DNA of 50,431 bases, from NCBI RefSeq assembly GCF_002119425.1, contig NZ_MDSU01000004.1, positions 1 through 50,431 of the forward strand. Direction: 5' to 3'. Source of the DNA: Desulfurella amilsii (GTDB taxonomy: Bacteria > Campylobacterota_A > Desulfurellia > Desulfurellales > Desulfurellaceae). Below, in pieces: positions 44,050 through 50,431 of this stretch. The notes beneath the pieces were generated by a model. It was not told the origin of the DNA, did no database searches, and was given only the letters and a program-made list of their open reading frames with translations. The translations under genes and the position numbers were made by a program. Numbering within the stretch: position 1 is the first letter of the stretch; each line of letters begins with the position of its first letter.

Positions 44050-46097
44050 AATTCAATTGTGTCTATCGTCTTAATTTCTACATTATTGGCAATTTCTGAG
44101 TAAGACAAAACAATAATCCTTGGGAAGAATTTATCAAGAAAAGCTTTAAAATGCCTTCTGACTCTTGGTGAGGTCACAATTATAGGCTCAATCCCATTTT
44201 CTGCGGCTCTTGCAATTTGATTTTGTGTGGATTGCATAAGCTTATCACCAATATTTGGTGGAAGATTCATATATGAATAACCATTTTCTTCTTTAATGTT
44301 TGCAGTTAACACGCCTTCTACACTAGAGCCCAATAGTATTACATTTAACACATTGTTTTCATTTTTGTATTTGTTTGTAATATGATAGGCTAGGGCACTT
44401 CTTACATGTTCTGTTAGTAAATCCAAATCCTTAGTGTGCGGTGCCCAGTCGGCAAGCGTTTCAAAAATTGTTAATAAATCTCTAATAGGCACCTGTTCCT
44501 TAAGCAGATTTTTTAATATCCTATGTACTTGTCCAAGCGATAAATACTGTCCTAACTCTTCTATAACTTTGGGGTAATCACCTTTTAGATTTTCAAGCAG
44601 TTTGTTTGCATCTTGTCTGGTAAATATGTCGTAAATGTTTCTTTTAATAAGCTCGGTTATATGCGTGATAATTACCGTTACAGGATCCACTACTGTGTAT
44701 CCTGCTACTATTGCTTCATTCTTCTTTTCTTTTTCAATCCATATTGCCTGCAAACCAAACGCTGGTTCTTTTGTAGAAATGCCTTCTATTTGTTTTAATG
44801 GAGCAGGTGACATAGCAAGGAGTCTATCTGGTTCAATTTTATATCTACCAACTTCAATGCCTTTTATTAAAAAAATATATTCATTTTTATCTAATGTGAG
44901 ATTGTCCCTTATCCTGATAGAGGAAATTATTACGCCAATATCTAACGCCAGTTGCTTCCGCATTAATTTTATTCTATTGAGCAGATTACCGCCTTCGGCT
45001 TCTTCTGTTAGATGTATCAAGCCATAGCCTATCTCAAGTTCAAGTACATTAATTTTCATAGCTTCTTCGATATTTTCTTCAACAATTGGCGCCTTTGCCT
45101 GTTCTTGGATGTTTTTTTCTTCTTCAAGTTTTTCTTGAATTTTCTTTTGAGAAATAGAGTATGCCAAATATGCAAAAATCAGTGCTAAAAAGATTAAACT
45201 AATATGTGGCATGCCTGGAATCAAAGCCAAAATCCCCAGTATTGCAGCAGATAGATATAGTGCTTTATATTGTTTTGTAAGTTGATTTATTAGGTCTGGC
45301 GCAAGACTTTCTTCGCTTGAGCTTTTTGTAATAACAATACCAGCTGCTGTTGATATGATAAGCGCAGGCAACTGTACCACAAGGCCATCGCCAATTGTAA
45401 GCACCGTGTACCTGCTTGCTGCCTCTGATAGATTCATGTTGTGCTGCAGAACACCAATTATTATTCCGCCAATTATGTTAATAAAAGTTATTAAAAGGCC
45501 TGCAATTGCATCGCCTCTTACAAACTTGCTTGCACCATCCATGGCACCATAAAAATCTGCTTCTTTTGTAATTTCTTGCCTGCGTTTTTTGGCCTCTACT
45601 TCAGTAAGAATGCCAGAATTCAAATCAGCATCTATACTCATTTGCTTTCCAGGCATAGCATCAAGCGTAAAGCGCGCAGCAACTTCAGCTACTCTGCCAG
45701 CACCTTTTGTTATTACAACAAAGTTTATTATTACTAAGATAATAAATATTATAAAGCCGACAATATAGCTCCCGCCAACAACAAAATAACCGAAAGTTTT
45801 TATAAATTTACCTGCTGCGTCAGCGCTTTGAGCACCATGTAGCAAAATTGCTCTTGTGGTTGCAATACTAAGCGATAGTCTAAATAAGGTGACAGTCAAA
45901 AGTATTGTAGGAAATGTGGATATATCAAGTGGTCTTTGTGTATAAATGCTAACAAAAAATATCAATAGTGCAGAAGCAAACGAAATTGTTATAAAAAAAT
46001 CAAGCAAAAAAGGCGGCAGTGGAACAATTAAAACCGTAAGTATTATAATTACTGCAATTAGTATAAGAAAATCGCTAAAGCGAGTAATTTGACCCAT
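44046..46097 (-). CDS. flhA: Flagellar type III export protein FlhA
   Basis: Core membrane component of the flagellar export gate. The 683-residue protein has an N-terminal membrane half with about eight helices (VPLPPFLLDFFITISFASAL), the conserved loop AEVAARFTLDAMPGKQMSID and GAMDGASKFVRGDAIAGLLI. A C-terminal cytoplasmic substrate-docking domain follows (LEIGYGLIHLTEEAEGGNLL, VVDPVTVIITHITELIKRNI, PIRDLLTIFETLADWAPHTK). ATG 46097 is preferred; a TTG at 46133 inside yggS is open but unusual for the family. Confidence 0.97.
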   Translation of the reverse strand: MGQITRFSDFLILIAVIIILTVLIVPLPPFLLDFFITISFASALLIFFVSIYTQRPLDISTFPTILLTVTLFRLSLSIATTRAILLHGAQSADAAGKFIKTFGYFVVGGSYIVGFIIFIILVIINFVVITKGAGRVAEVAARFTLDAMPGKQMSIDADLNSGILTEVEAKKRRQEITKEADFYGAMDGASKFVRGDAIAGLLITFINIIGGIIIGVLQHNMNLSEAASRYTVLTIGDGLVVQLPALIISTAAGIVITKSSSEESLAPDLINQLTKQYKALYLSAAILGILALIPGMPHISLIFLALIFAYLAYSISQKKIQEKLEEEKNIQEQAKAPIVEENIEEAMKINVLELEIGYGLIHLTEEAEGGNLLNRIKLMRKQLALDIGVIISSIRIRDNLTLDKNEYIFLIKGIEVGRYKIEPDRLLAMSPAPLKQIEGISTKEPAFGLQAIWIEKEKKNEAIVAGYTVVDPVTVIITHITELIKRNIYDIFTRQDANKLLENLKGDYPKVIEELGQYLSLGQVHRILKNLLKEQVPIRDLLTIFETLADWAPHTKDLDLLTEHVRSALAYHITNKYKNENNVLNVILLGSSVEGVLTANIKEENGYSYMNLPPNIGDKLMQSTQNQIARAAENGIEPIIVTSPRVRRHFKAFLDKFFPRIIVLSYSEIANNVEIKTIDTIEL

Positions 46098-46101
46098 TAA
46101 A

Positions 46102-46770
46102 CTAAGTTCTTTCTCCAAAAATTCCCCGTCCAATACGTATTATAGTTGAACCTTCTTGTATAGCGATTTTATAGTCATCACTCATACCCATTGATAGCTC
46201 GGCTAAATCAGGGCAAAAGCTTTTCTTTAAATCTTCAAACAACGATTTCATATCTCTAAAAGCTTTTCTGATTTCAACCTCATCAGCTTGAGGACCAATA
46301 CACATAAGTCCGTGCAATTTTAAATTCTTCAAATTAACTATACTTCTTGTAGCCTCTAAAACATCATTTTTAAAAAAACCGAATTTTTTAGGATCATTTG
46401 CAATGTTAACTTCAAGCATTATATTTATAATTTTGTTTTGTGAAAATGCATAATTATTTAGTTTATCTGCAAGTTCTAAGCTATCCATACTATCAATATA
46501 GTCAAAATACATTGCAGCCTTTTTTGCTTTATTTAATTGCAGATGACCTATTAAATGCCACTGGATATCTAAATTATCTTGCTTTGCTAATTCTATTTTT
46601 GCAATCGCCTCTTGCATCCTATTTTCACCAAAGATACGCTGGCCGCATTCATATGCTTTTTTTACAACGCTAAGATTAAAATTTTTTGATACTGCCATTA
46701 ATTTGACATCAGGATTTAAACTTTCTATTTCGCTCTTTATTTTTTTTAAGTTTTTGCAAATATTTTCCAT
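46102..46770 (-). CDS. YggS-family pyridoxal-phosphate homeostasis protein
   Basis: PLP-binding protein that buffers vitamin B6 and amino/keto acid balance. The 222-residue single-domain barrel has LMAVSKNFNLSVVKKAYECG with the PLP-linking Lys near residue 28, RIFGENRMQEAIAKIE, WHLIGHLQLNKAKKA, IMLEVNIANDPKKFGF, and LSMGMSDDYKIAIQEGSTII with IRIGRGIFGER. First gene of the flhA operon; AAGGAG precedes its ATG. Confidence 0.95.
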   Translation of the reverse strand: MENICKNLKKIKSEIESLNPDVKLMAVSKNFNLSVVKKAYECGQRIFGENRMQEAIAKIELAKQDNLDIQWHLIGHLQLNKAKKAAMYFDYIDSMDSLELADKLNNYAFSQNKIINIMLEVNIANDPKKFGFFKNDVLEATRSIVNLKNLKLHGLMCIGPQADEVEIRKAFRDMKSLFEDLKKSFCPDLAELSMGMSDDYKIAIQEGSTIIRIGRGIFGERT

Positions 46771-46788
46771 AAAAAACTCCTTTTTACG

Positions 46789-46816
46789 ATTATACTTTTG
46801 CTTTAAAATAAGTCAA
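46789..46816 (-). promoter_or_regulatory. Promoter of the yggS-flhA-flhF-flhG-ccdA operon
   Basis: TTGACT (46816-46811), 16 bases, TATAAT (46794-46789) on the minus strand, 19 bases before the yggS ATG. This is a housekeeping-type promoter, consistent with an early flagellar class. Confidence 0.65.
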
Positions 46817-46893
46817 TTATTTATGAATCAATGGGTAACAAAAAAAAGATTAAAACGATGAACACTACTACTCACCACAGAAAGGTGCGGTTT

Positions 46894-47664
46894 TCAAGTC
46901 ACACCTTTTGGGCTAATACAGAAATGAAACTCATTGTTTGTTTGAAGGATATGGTTCTTTTCAATAACTACAGCATTATTATTGTAGTCTATAAGCAAAA
47001 CATAAGAAGTTTGTGTACCGTAATTCTTGCTTTTTACAAATATAGACGAGAGCATTTTTTCTTGCATTAAATCAATTCCTGTAGATGGGAGACTATCTTC
47101 AAATACTGTATCGTCGTATAAAATTTTAAATAGTTGTTTTATCATTAATTTTTTGTCTTGCGCGTAGAGAATGTCATTTTCAAATGCAGCTTTGGCTTTC
47201 TTTGTTTTAGGCCACGATATATCCAGTAAACTATTACTTAGGGTATGCAAGCCACTTTTTATTCGCATAAGTTGATTTTGAATGTTAGAAAAGTAGTAAA
47301 GGCAATCGATACTGCCAAATACTAAATTAAATGGATTATATAAAACAGGATTTGTACTCCTAATAAATCTTTTTGGGTCAACATTAGCAGTTAAATAGTC
47401 CCATACAATACGCCCTCTAGAAGGTGCGCTAGTTTTAAATAAATCAGGATTTCTATAGTTTGTTAAAAAAACCAATTTACCATTTTTTGTTATACCAAAA
47501 AAGCTGCCTAGTGCAAGCAAATCCCTTGGAGATAGCAACTCATCAGTTTCAGATTTATACCACTTAAATGGCAAACTCTTTCTTGCGTAGTATTCGTCCC
47601 TATTGCCTGCTAATATAAGTTTGTATTTGGGGTTTTTGTTTAAGGCAAACACAACTAAACACAT
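46894..47664 (-). CDS. NRDE/TANGO2 family protein
   Basis: A 256-residue member of the TANGO2/NRDE group: MCLVVFALNKNPKYKLILAG then NRDEYYARKSLPFKW, SPRDLLALGSFFGITKNGKL, FLTNYRNPD, PSRGRIVWDYLT and the YGTQTSYVLLIDYNN end. Cys2 and the NRDE signature place it near N-terminal-nucleophile-like folds. The biochemical role is debated; heme or lipid handling has been proposed in eukaryotes. It ends about 120 bases upstream of the yggS start, in the same direction. No clear promoter was found; TTGAGC/TTATAT about 30 bases upstream is weak. Confidence 0.88.
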   Translation of the reverse strand: MCLVVFALNKNPKYKLILAGNRDEYYARKSLPFKWYKSETDELLSPRDLLALGSFFGITKNGKLVFLTNYRNPDLFKTSAPSRGRIVWDYLTANVDPKRFIRSTNPVLYNPFNLVFGSIDCLYYFSNIQNQLMRIKSGLHTLSNSLLDISWPKTKKAKAAFENDILYAQDKKLMIKQLFKILYDDTVFEDSLPSTGIDLMQEKMLSSIFVKSKNYGTQTSYVLLIDYNNNAVVIEKNHILQTNNEFHFCISPKGVT

Positions 47665-47755
47665 ACGTATCTTAACCCTATAAATTTATATAACAATTGA
47701 AAACAAATAAGCTCAAATAACTAAAAAAACCGCTGCCCACTGTTTTATTATAAGT

Positions 47756-47872
47756 CTAGTTGCGCTTTCTTTGGCAGTAATCTATAAAATTTTTTGCAAA
47801 CTCAACGCAAAAACTTTTTTTTCTGACGCTTAACATGGACATGGCTCTAACCAAATAAACAATCTTTTTCAT
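47756..47872 (-). CDS. Possible 38-residue small protein coupled to cfa
   Basis: An open frame starts at an ATG that overlaps the cfa stop codon (ATGA) and ends with TAG at 47758-47756. It encodes MKKIVYLVRAMSMLSVRKKS followed by FCVEFAKNFIDYCQRKRN. The product is basic, with two Cys and no membrane helix. The translational-coupling geometry is the same as for many real gene pairs in this window, but no homologue is known to me. Could be chance. Confidence 0.4.
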   Translation of the reverse strand: MKKIVYLVRAMSMLSVRKKSFCVEFAKNFIDYCQRKRN

Positions 47873-49080
47873 ACATTTGCTTTCCAATTATTGTATATTT
47901 GGCCTCTGTATAAAGGTATTTGAATTTGGCCTTTTGAAAAGACTATCTGATAAAGTTGAGTATCACCCCACTTAAAGGAAGCGTAGGCACCATTTAAATA
48001 CAACCTCCACATTCTAATAAACTTTTCGTCGAACGTCTGTTTGACTTTGCCTATATTTTTTTCAAAATGCTCTATCCAGTGTTCAATTGTTTTGGCGTAG
48101 TGAGGCCTTAGGTTTTCTATATCGATAATATAAAACTTTTTCTTCCTTAGTCTTTTAACCAATTCTTCTAAAGAAGGCAAGTATCCGCCGGGAAATATAT
48201 ACTTAAGCGTCCATGGATCAGTAGGCAGTGGCTCATTATGCCCAATTGTATGCAAAAGCCCAAGCGCACCTGACTCTAGAATGGCCTTGAGTTTGCTAAA
48301 AAACACATCAGCATAATTTTTCCCAATATGCTCATATGCTCCTATTGAAACAAATTTGTTGAAAGTCCCTGTTAGGTTCCTGTAGTCTTCATAAACAACT
48401 TCTATTTTATCGCTTAAGCCTTCCTCTTTTATTCTTTGTTTTGCAAATTCATACTGGTTTTTAGATATAGTGCAGCCTAAGCCTTTTATATTGTTTCTCT
48501 TTGCTGCATATATCAAAAAACCACCAAAACCACAACCAACATCTACAACTTTATCATTGTCTTTTAAGTAGATCTTTCTGCATATAAGTTCATATTTATT
48601 GTTTTGTGCAGTCTCTAAACTATCATCTGGAGTTTTAAAGTAAGCGCAAGAATACGTATAGCTTTTATCCAAAAACAAACCAAAAAAATCGTTGCCCAAG
48701 TCATAATGGTAAGATATATTTTTTTTAGCGCCCTTTTTTGAATTTATATTTGAAAGCTTATTTACTGCAATGGCAAGTTTTGTTTTTGCAGGTACCCTTA
48801 TATTGTTCTTTTTTATGAAATTTTCAAGATACAGCAAATCCTTTAAATTTCCAGTTACTTCAATATTCTGGCTTACGTAGTGCTCTCCAAAACCCAAGCT
48901 CAAGTCACTAAATAAATCTTCAAGTACATTTTTAGCATTTATTTTTATACTTATTTTGTGCGGTTCACTCCCAAAATGTTTGGTTGTGCCATCCCAATAG
49001 GTAATCTGTGAAGAAACTTCCTTGCTTGCTTCTTCAAGAGCCTGTTCAATAAATTTTTGAAACTCTCTTGTAGTGTTCAC
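47869..49080 (-). CDS. cfa: Cyclopropane-fatty-acyl-phospholipid synthase
   Basis: Adds a methylene from SAM across double bonds of membrane phospholipid acyl chains. The 403-residue protein has the N-terminal lipid-binding part, then ISYHYDLGNDFFGLFLDKSY with TYSCAYF, motif I KVVDVGCGFGGFLIYAAKR, GLGCTISKNQYEFAKQRI, SIGAYEHIGKNYADVFF, KYIFPGGYLPSLEEL and WRLYLNGAYASFKWGDTQLY. The GTG start at 49080 is preceded by AGGAGG at seven bases. A long palindrome lies just upstream. It is divergent from tolC copy 2. Confidence 0.93.
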   Translation of the reverse strand: MNTTREFQKFIEQALEEASKEVSSQITYWDGTTKHFGSEPHKISIKINAKNVLEDLFSDLSLGFGEHYVSQNIEVTGNLKDLLYLENFIKKNNIRVPAKTKLAIAVNKLSNINSKKGAKKNISYHYDLGNDFFGLFLDKSYTYSCAYFKTPDDSLETAQNNKYELICRKIYLKDNDKVVDVGCGFGGFLIYAAKRNNIKGLGCTISKNQYEFAKQRIKEEGLSDKIEVVYEDYRNLTGTFNKFVSIGAYEHIGKNYADVFFSKLKAILESGALGLLHTIGHNEPLPTDPWTLKYIFPGGYLPSLEELVKRLRKKKFYIIDIENLRPHYAKTIEHWIEHFEKNIGKVKQTFDEKFIRMWRLYLNGAYASFKWGDTQLYQIVFSKGQIQIPLYRGQIYNNWKANV

Positions 49081-49097
49081 GATAAAGCCTCCTGATC

Positions 49098-49123
49098 AAT
49101 CAAACAAAAACTTTTGTTTGATT
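49098..49123. promoter_or_regulatory. 26-base palindrome upstream of cfa (possible operator or 5' hairpin)
   Basis: Two exact 12-base arms (AATCAAACAAAA and TTTTGTTTGATT) are separated by two bases. It lies five bases upstream of the cfa ribosome site, so it would fall in the 5' leader of cfa. Perfect symmetry of this length suggests a dimeric repressor site, e.g. TetR or MarR type, or an RNA hairpin affecting translation. Confidence 0.5.
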
Positions 49124-49361
49124 CAAAAGATTTTTTAAGTACTAAAAATTTAAGAGCTCTTTACACACCTTATTTCTATTGTCTATAATGTATGCCAAAA
49201 TAAGATTTTTCAAGAGTATTATTAAAGATGCATTTTTTAAAAGTTGCTTTTTTTTACGTTCTTGTATGTTTTTTAGCTAATTGCCTAGCTTGAAAAAGCT
49301 TAATAAAGGTACACAAAAACTCTTAATAATGCTTAAATCCTAAAAATGATTAATTAATATA

Positions 49362-49389
49362 TTGACAAAATAATAAGTGATATTATAAT
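49362..49389 (+). promoter_or_regulatory. Promoter of tolC copy 2
   Basis: Exact consensus TTGACA (49362-49367), 16 bases, exact TATAAT (49384-49389), with the ATG 25 bases further. Looks stronger than the promoter of copy 1. Confidence 0.7.
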
Positions 49390-49399
49390 AACCAAAATG

Positions 49400-50431
49400 A
49401 AGGGAGGTTCTTTCATGCACCTTAGAAAAACCCTGTTTTCCATATCGGTCTTAGCTTTATTTGCAAATACTTCTTACGCTTTATCTTTAAGCGAAGTGCA
49501 GTCTTTAAGCTCAAACAACAACTATCAGATAAAGCAGTACGAATCGCTCTATGAGTCTTCAAAAGAGTCAAAGCAAAGTGCTTTTAAAAACTTTTTGCCA
49601 AACCTATCTACAAATTACTCATATACAAGACTTGATCAGCCACCATACCAGATTGCAAACGGCAATAAATTGATTATGGGCTCTGTTAATAACTATCAGT
49701 GGAATGTTACAATAACACAGCCTTTATTTACAGGCTTTTATCTGTTGAACAAGTACAAGTATGCAAAGTACAATGAATCATTCTCTCAGGCAAACCTAGA
49801 AGTAATAAGAAACCAAATTATAACAAATGCAAAAAATGCTTACTTCAACGTCCTATATAACCAAAAGATACTAGAAACTAGGCAGCTTGCTGTTGCCCAG
49901 TATGAATCACACTTAAAAGACGCAGAAAGTTTCTATAAACAAGGTCTTATCCCAAAAGTAGACTTACTAAAATCACAAGTAGCCTACTCAAATGCAAAGC
50001 AAGAGCTAAAACAAGCTTATGCTAACTTAACAAACGCTATAGCTCAGCTAAACCAATTGCTCAACGAGCCCATTGATAAAACACATACATTTGATCAGGT
50101 AGCGGATGTTGTTAACTTAAAAACACCCCTTGACTCACTTTATGCTCAAACAGACAACCGTCCAGATATTAAAGCACTATCATTTGCAATTAACAAAGCC
50201 AAAGCTCAAGTAGGTATGGTAGAGTCTAGCTATTATCCTCAGGTACAATTAAAGGCAAACTACAACCGCAATGGTCAAAACCTCGATATGAACAATAACC
50301 CATACGCCGATAACTCCATCTATAGCCTAAACATAATTGCAAACTGGGATATATTTGACTGGGGTAAAACAAAAAATGATGTACAAGCCGCAAAGCTACA
50401 ACAGATTGCCCTAGAAAATGAACTGGCTAAT
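49400..50431. repeat. Right arm of the 1032-bp terminal inverted repeat
   Basis: Reverse-complement partner of 1-1032, from the ribosome site AAGGGAGG to the window end, codon 339 of the efflux gene. Sequence immediately upstream of 49400 is unrelated to that upstream of copy 1. The segment between the arms is 48,367 bases. Confidence 0.95.
49415..50431 (+). CDS. TolC-family outer membrane efflux protein, copy 2 (3' end missing)
   Basis: The visible 339 residues are identical to copy 1 at 1-1017, including signal peptide, ribosome site and all checked codons. The C-terminal part lies beyond the window. The gene has a consensus promoter and is divergent from cfa. Pump and adaptor genes, if any, would lie downstream outside the window, as for copy 1. 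Confidence 0.93.
   Translation, partial: MHLRKTLFSISVLALFANTSYALSLSEVQSLSSNNNYQIKQYESLYESSKESKQSAFKNFLPNLSTNYSYTRLDQPPYQIANGNKLIMGSVNNYQWNVTITQPLFTGFYLLNKYKYAKYNESFSQANLEVIRNQIITNAKNAYFNVLYNQKILETRQLAVAQYESHLKDAESFYKQGLIPKVDLLKSQVAYSNAKQELKQAYANLTNAIAQLNQLLNEPIDKTHTFDQVADVVNLKTPLDSLYAQTDNRPDIKALSFAINKAKAQVGMVESSYYPQVQLKANYNRNGQNLDMNNNPYADNSIYSLNIIANWDIFDWGKTKNDVQAAKLQQIALENELAN

Larger units (their letters stand above)
49081..49414. other. Divergent intergenic region between cfa and tolC copy 2
   Basis: This 334-base gap is the longest without a gene. It holds the cfa ribosome site, a 26-base palindrome at 49098-49123, a possible plus-strand promoter TTTACA (49160-49165)/TATAAT (49184-49189) with an 18-base spacer, and the tolC promoter at 49362-49389. 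For cfa I see only a weak minus-strand candidate (TTGAAA near 49217-49212). Two AT-rich copies of ATTATTAA in inverted orientation lie at about 49219 and 49326. No RNA gene is recognisable. Confidence 0.5.

Noticed and set aside
44613-45552. Plus-strand open frames opposite flhA.
   Set aside because: The flhA frame is unambiguous; the opposite frames have no domain sense and no ribosome sites.
46876-46904. Hairpin (AAAGGTGTG with CGCACCTTT) at the end of the TANGO2 gene as a terminator.
   Set aside because: A nine-pair stem can form, but it overlaps the final codons and no U-run follows.
46831-47070. Plus-strand frame of 79 residues across the end of the TANGO2 gene.
   Set aside because: It overlaps a solid gene, lacks a ribosome site and has no recognisable features.
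49188-49280. Thirty-codon frame in the cfa-tolC gap.
   Set aside because: Its ATG overlaps the -10 box of the only nearby promoter candidate, there is no ribosome site and the product is mostly Phe/Lys from AT-rich DNA.
1-50431. Window as a complete linear replicon with terminal inverted repeats.
   Set aside because: The arms are coding and truncate a gene at both ends, there are no replication, terminal-protein or phage genes, and the interior is ordinary core chromosome.
1-50431. tRNA, rRNA, riboswitch and CRISPR signals.
   Set aside because: Reading the gaps on both strands showed no tRNA T-loop pattern, conserved riboswitch core or regularly spaced repeats; most gaps are too short to hold one.

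Overview
The window is a 50.4 kb piece of a very AT-rich bacterial chromosome, densely packed with housekeeping genes on both strands. Neighbouring genes mostly overlap by 1-70 bases and only a few gaps exceed 100 bases. The gene set points to a Gram-negative, flagellated bacterium: LpxH, LolA-like, CpoB and TolC envelope proteins, FlhA/FlhF/FlhG, FlgF/FlgG/FlgA and FliA. It apparently makes menaquinone by the futalosine route (MqnD and a probable aminodeoxyfutalosine deaminase). Together with the base composition and the NAD-dependent ligase, this fits a deep-branching Campylobacterota such as the Desulfurellales. That assignment is inference from protein style, with moderate confidence. I see no transposase, integrase, prophage, CRISPR array, tRNA or rRNA.

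Layout. Both window ends lie inside the same outer-membrane efflux gene (tolC-like), in inverted orientation. Bases 1-1032 look like an exact reverse complement of 49400-50431, and the promoters of the two copies differ. From 1087 to 10803 everything is on the minus strand. An amino-acid permease has its own promoter. Upstream of it lies a ten-gene operon read as cpoB, cysS, a group-2 sigma factor, a J-domain/TPR protein, a DUF2062 protein, lpxH-like, a short prmA-like gene, ligA, a small membrane protein and fliA. A divergent promoter pair at about 10.8 kb then starts the plus-strand operon rimP-nusA-infB-DUF503-rbfA-nrnA-truB-padR-HD-GYP. From 25.0 kb down to 18.7 kb the minus strand carries a SurA-like chaperone, a GH18 lipoprotein, flgF, flgG, flgA, ubiX and ubiB. 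A lone plus-strand gene for a possible Sm-like protein follows. Two molybdopterin genes on the minus strand come next (moeA and a moeA paralogue with a Cys-rich tail).

From 27.7 to 36.3 kb the plus strand carries the probable futalosine-pathway deaminase, then carB-greA-pyrK-pyrD, a lolA-like gene, and a gene fusing a nucleoside phosphorylase/nucleosidase domain to a spore-photoproduct-lyase-like radical SAM domain. At 36.3-39.3 kb is a compact four-gene signalling module: a roadblock/LC7 protein and a Cys-containing sensor on the plus strand, facing an MglA-like small GTPase and a degenerate receiver protein on the minus strand. mqnD and a BaiN-like flavoprotein follow. Then come the minus-strand operon yggS-flhA-flhF-flhG-ccdA, a TANGO2/NRDE gene, a cyclopropane-fatty-acid synthase gene and the second tolC copy.

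The most novel items are the nucleosidase/radical-SAM fusion, the GTPase/roadblock/sensor module, and the inverted tolC pair with different promoters, which could exchange promoters by inversion of the 48.4 kb between them. Several genes (at 26593-27612, 27723 and 38287-39300) appear to be transcribed with almost no leader. Promoters named here were read by eye as -35/-10 pairs. Functions were assigned from motifs without any database search.
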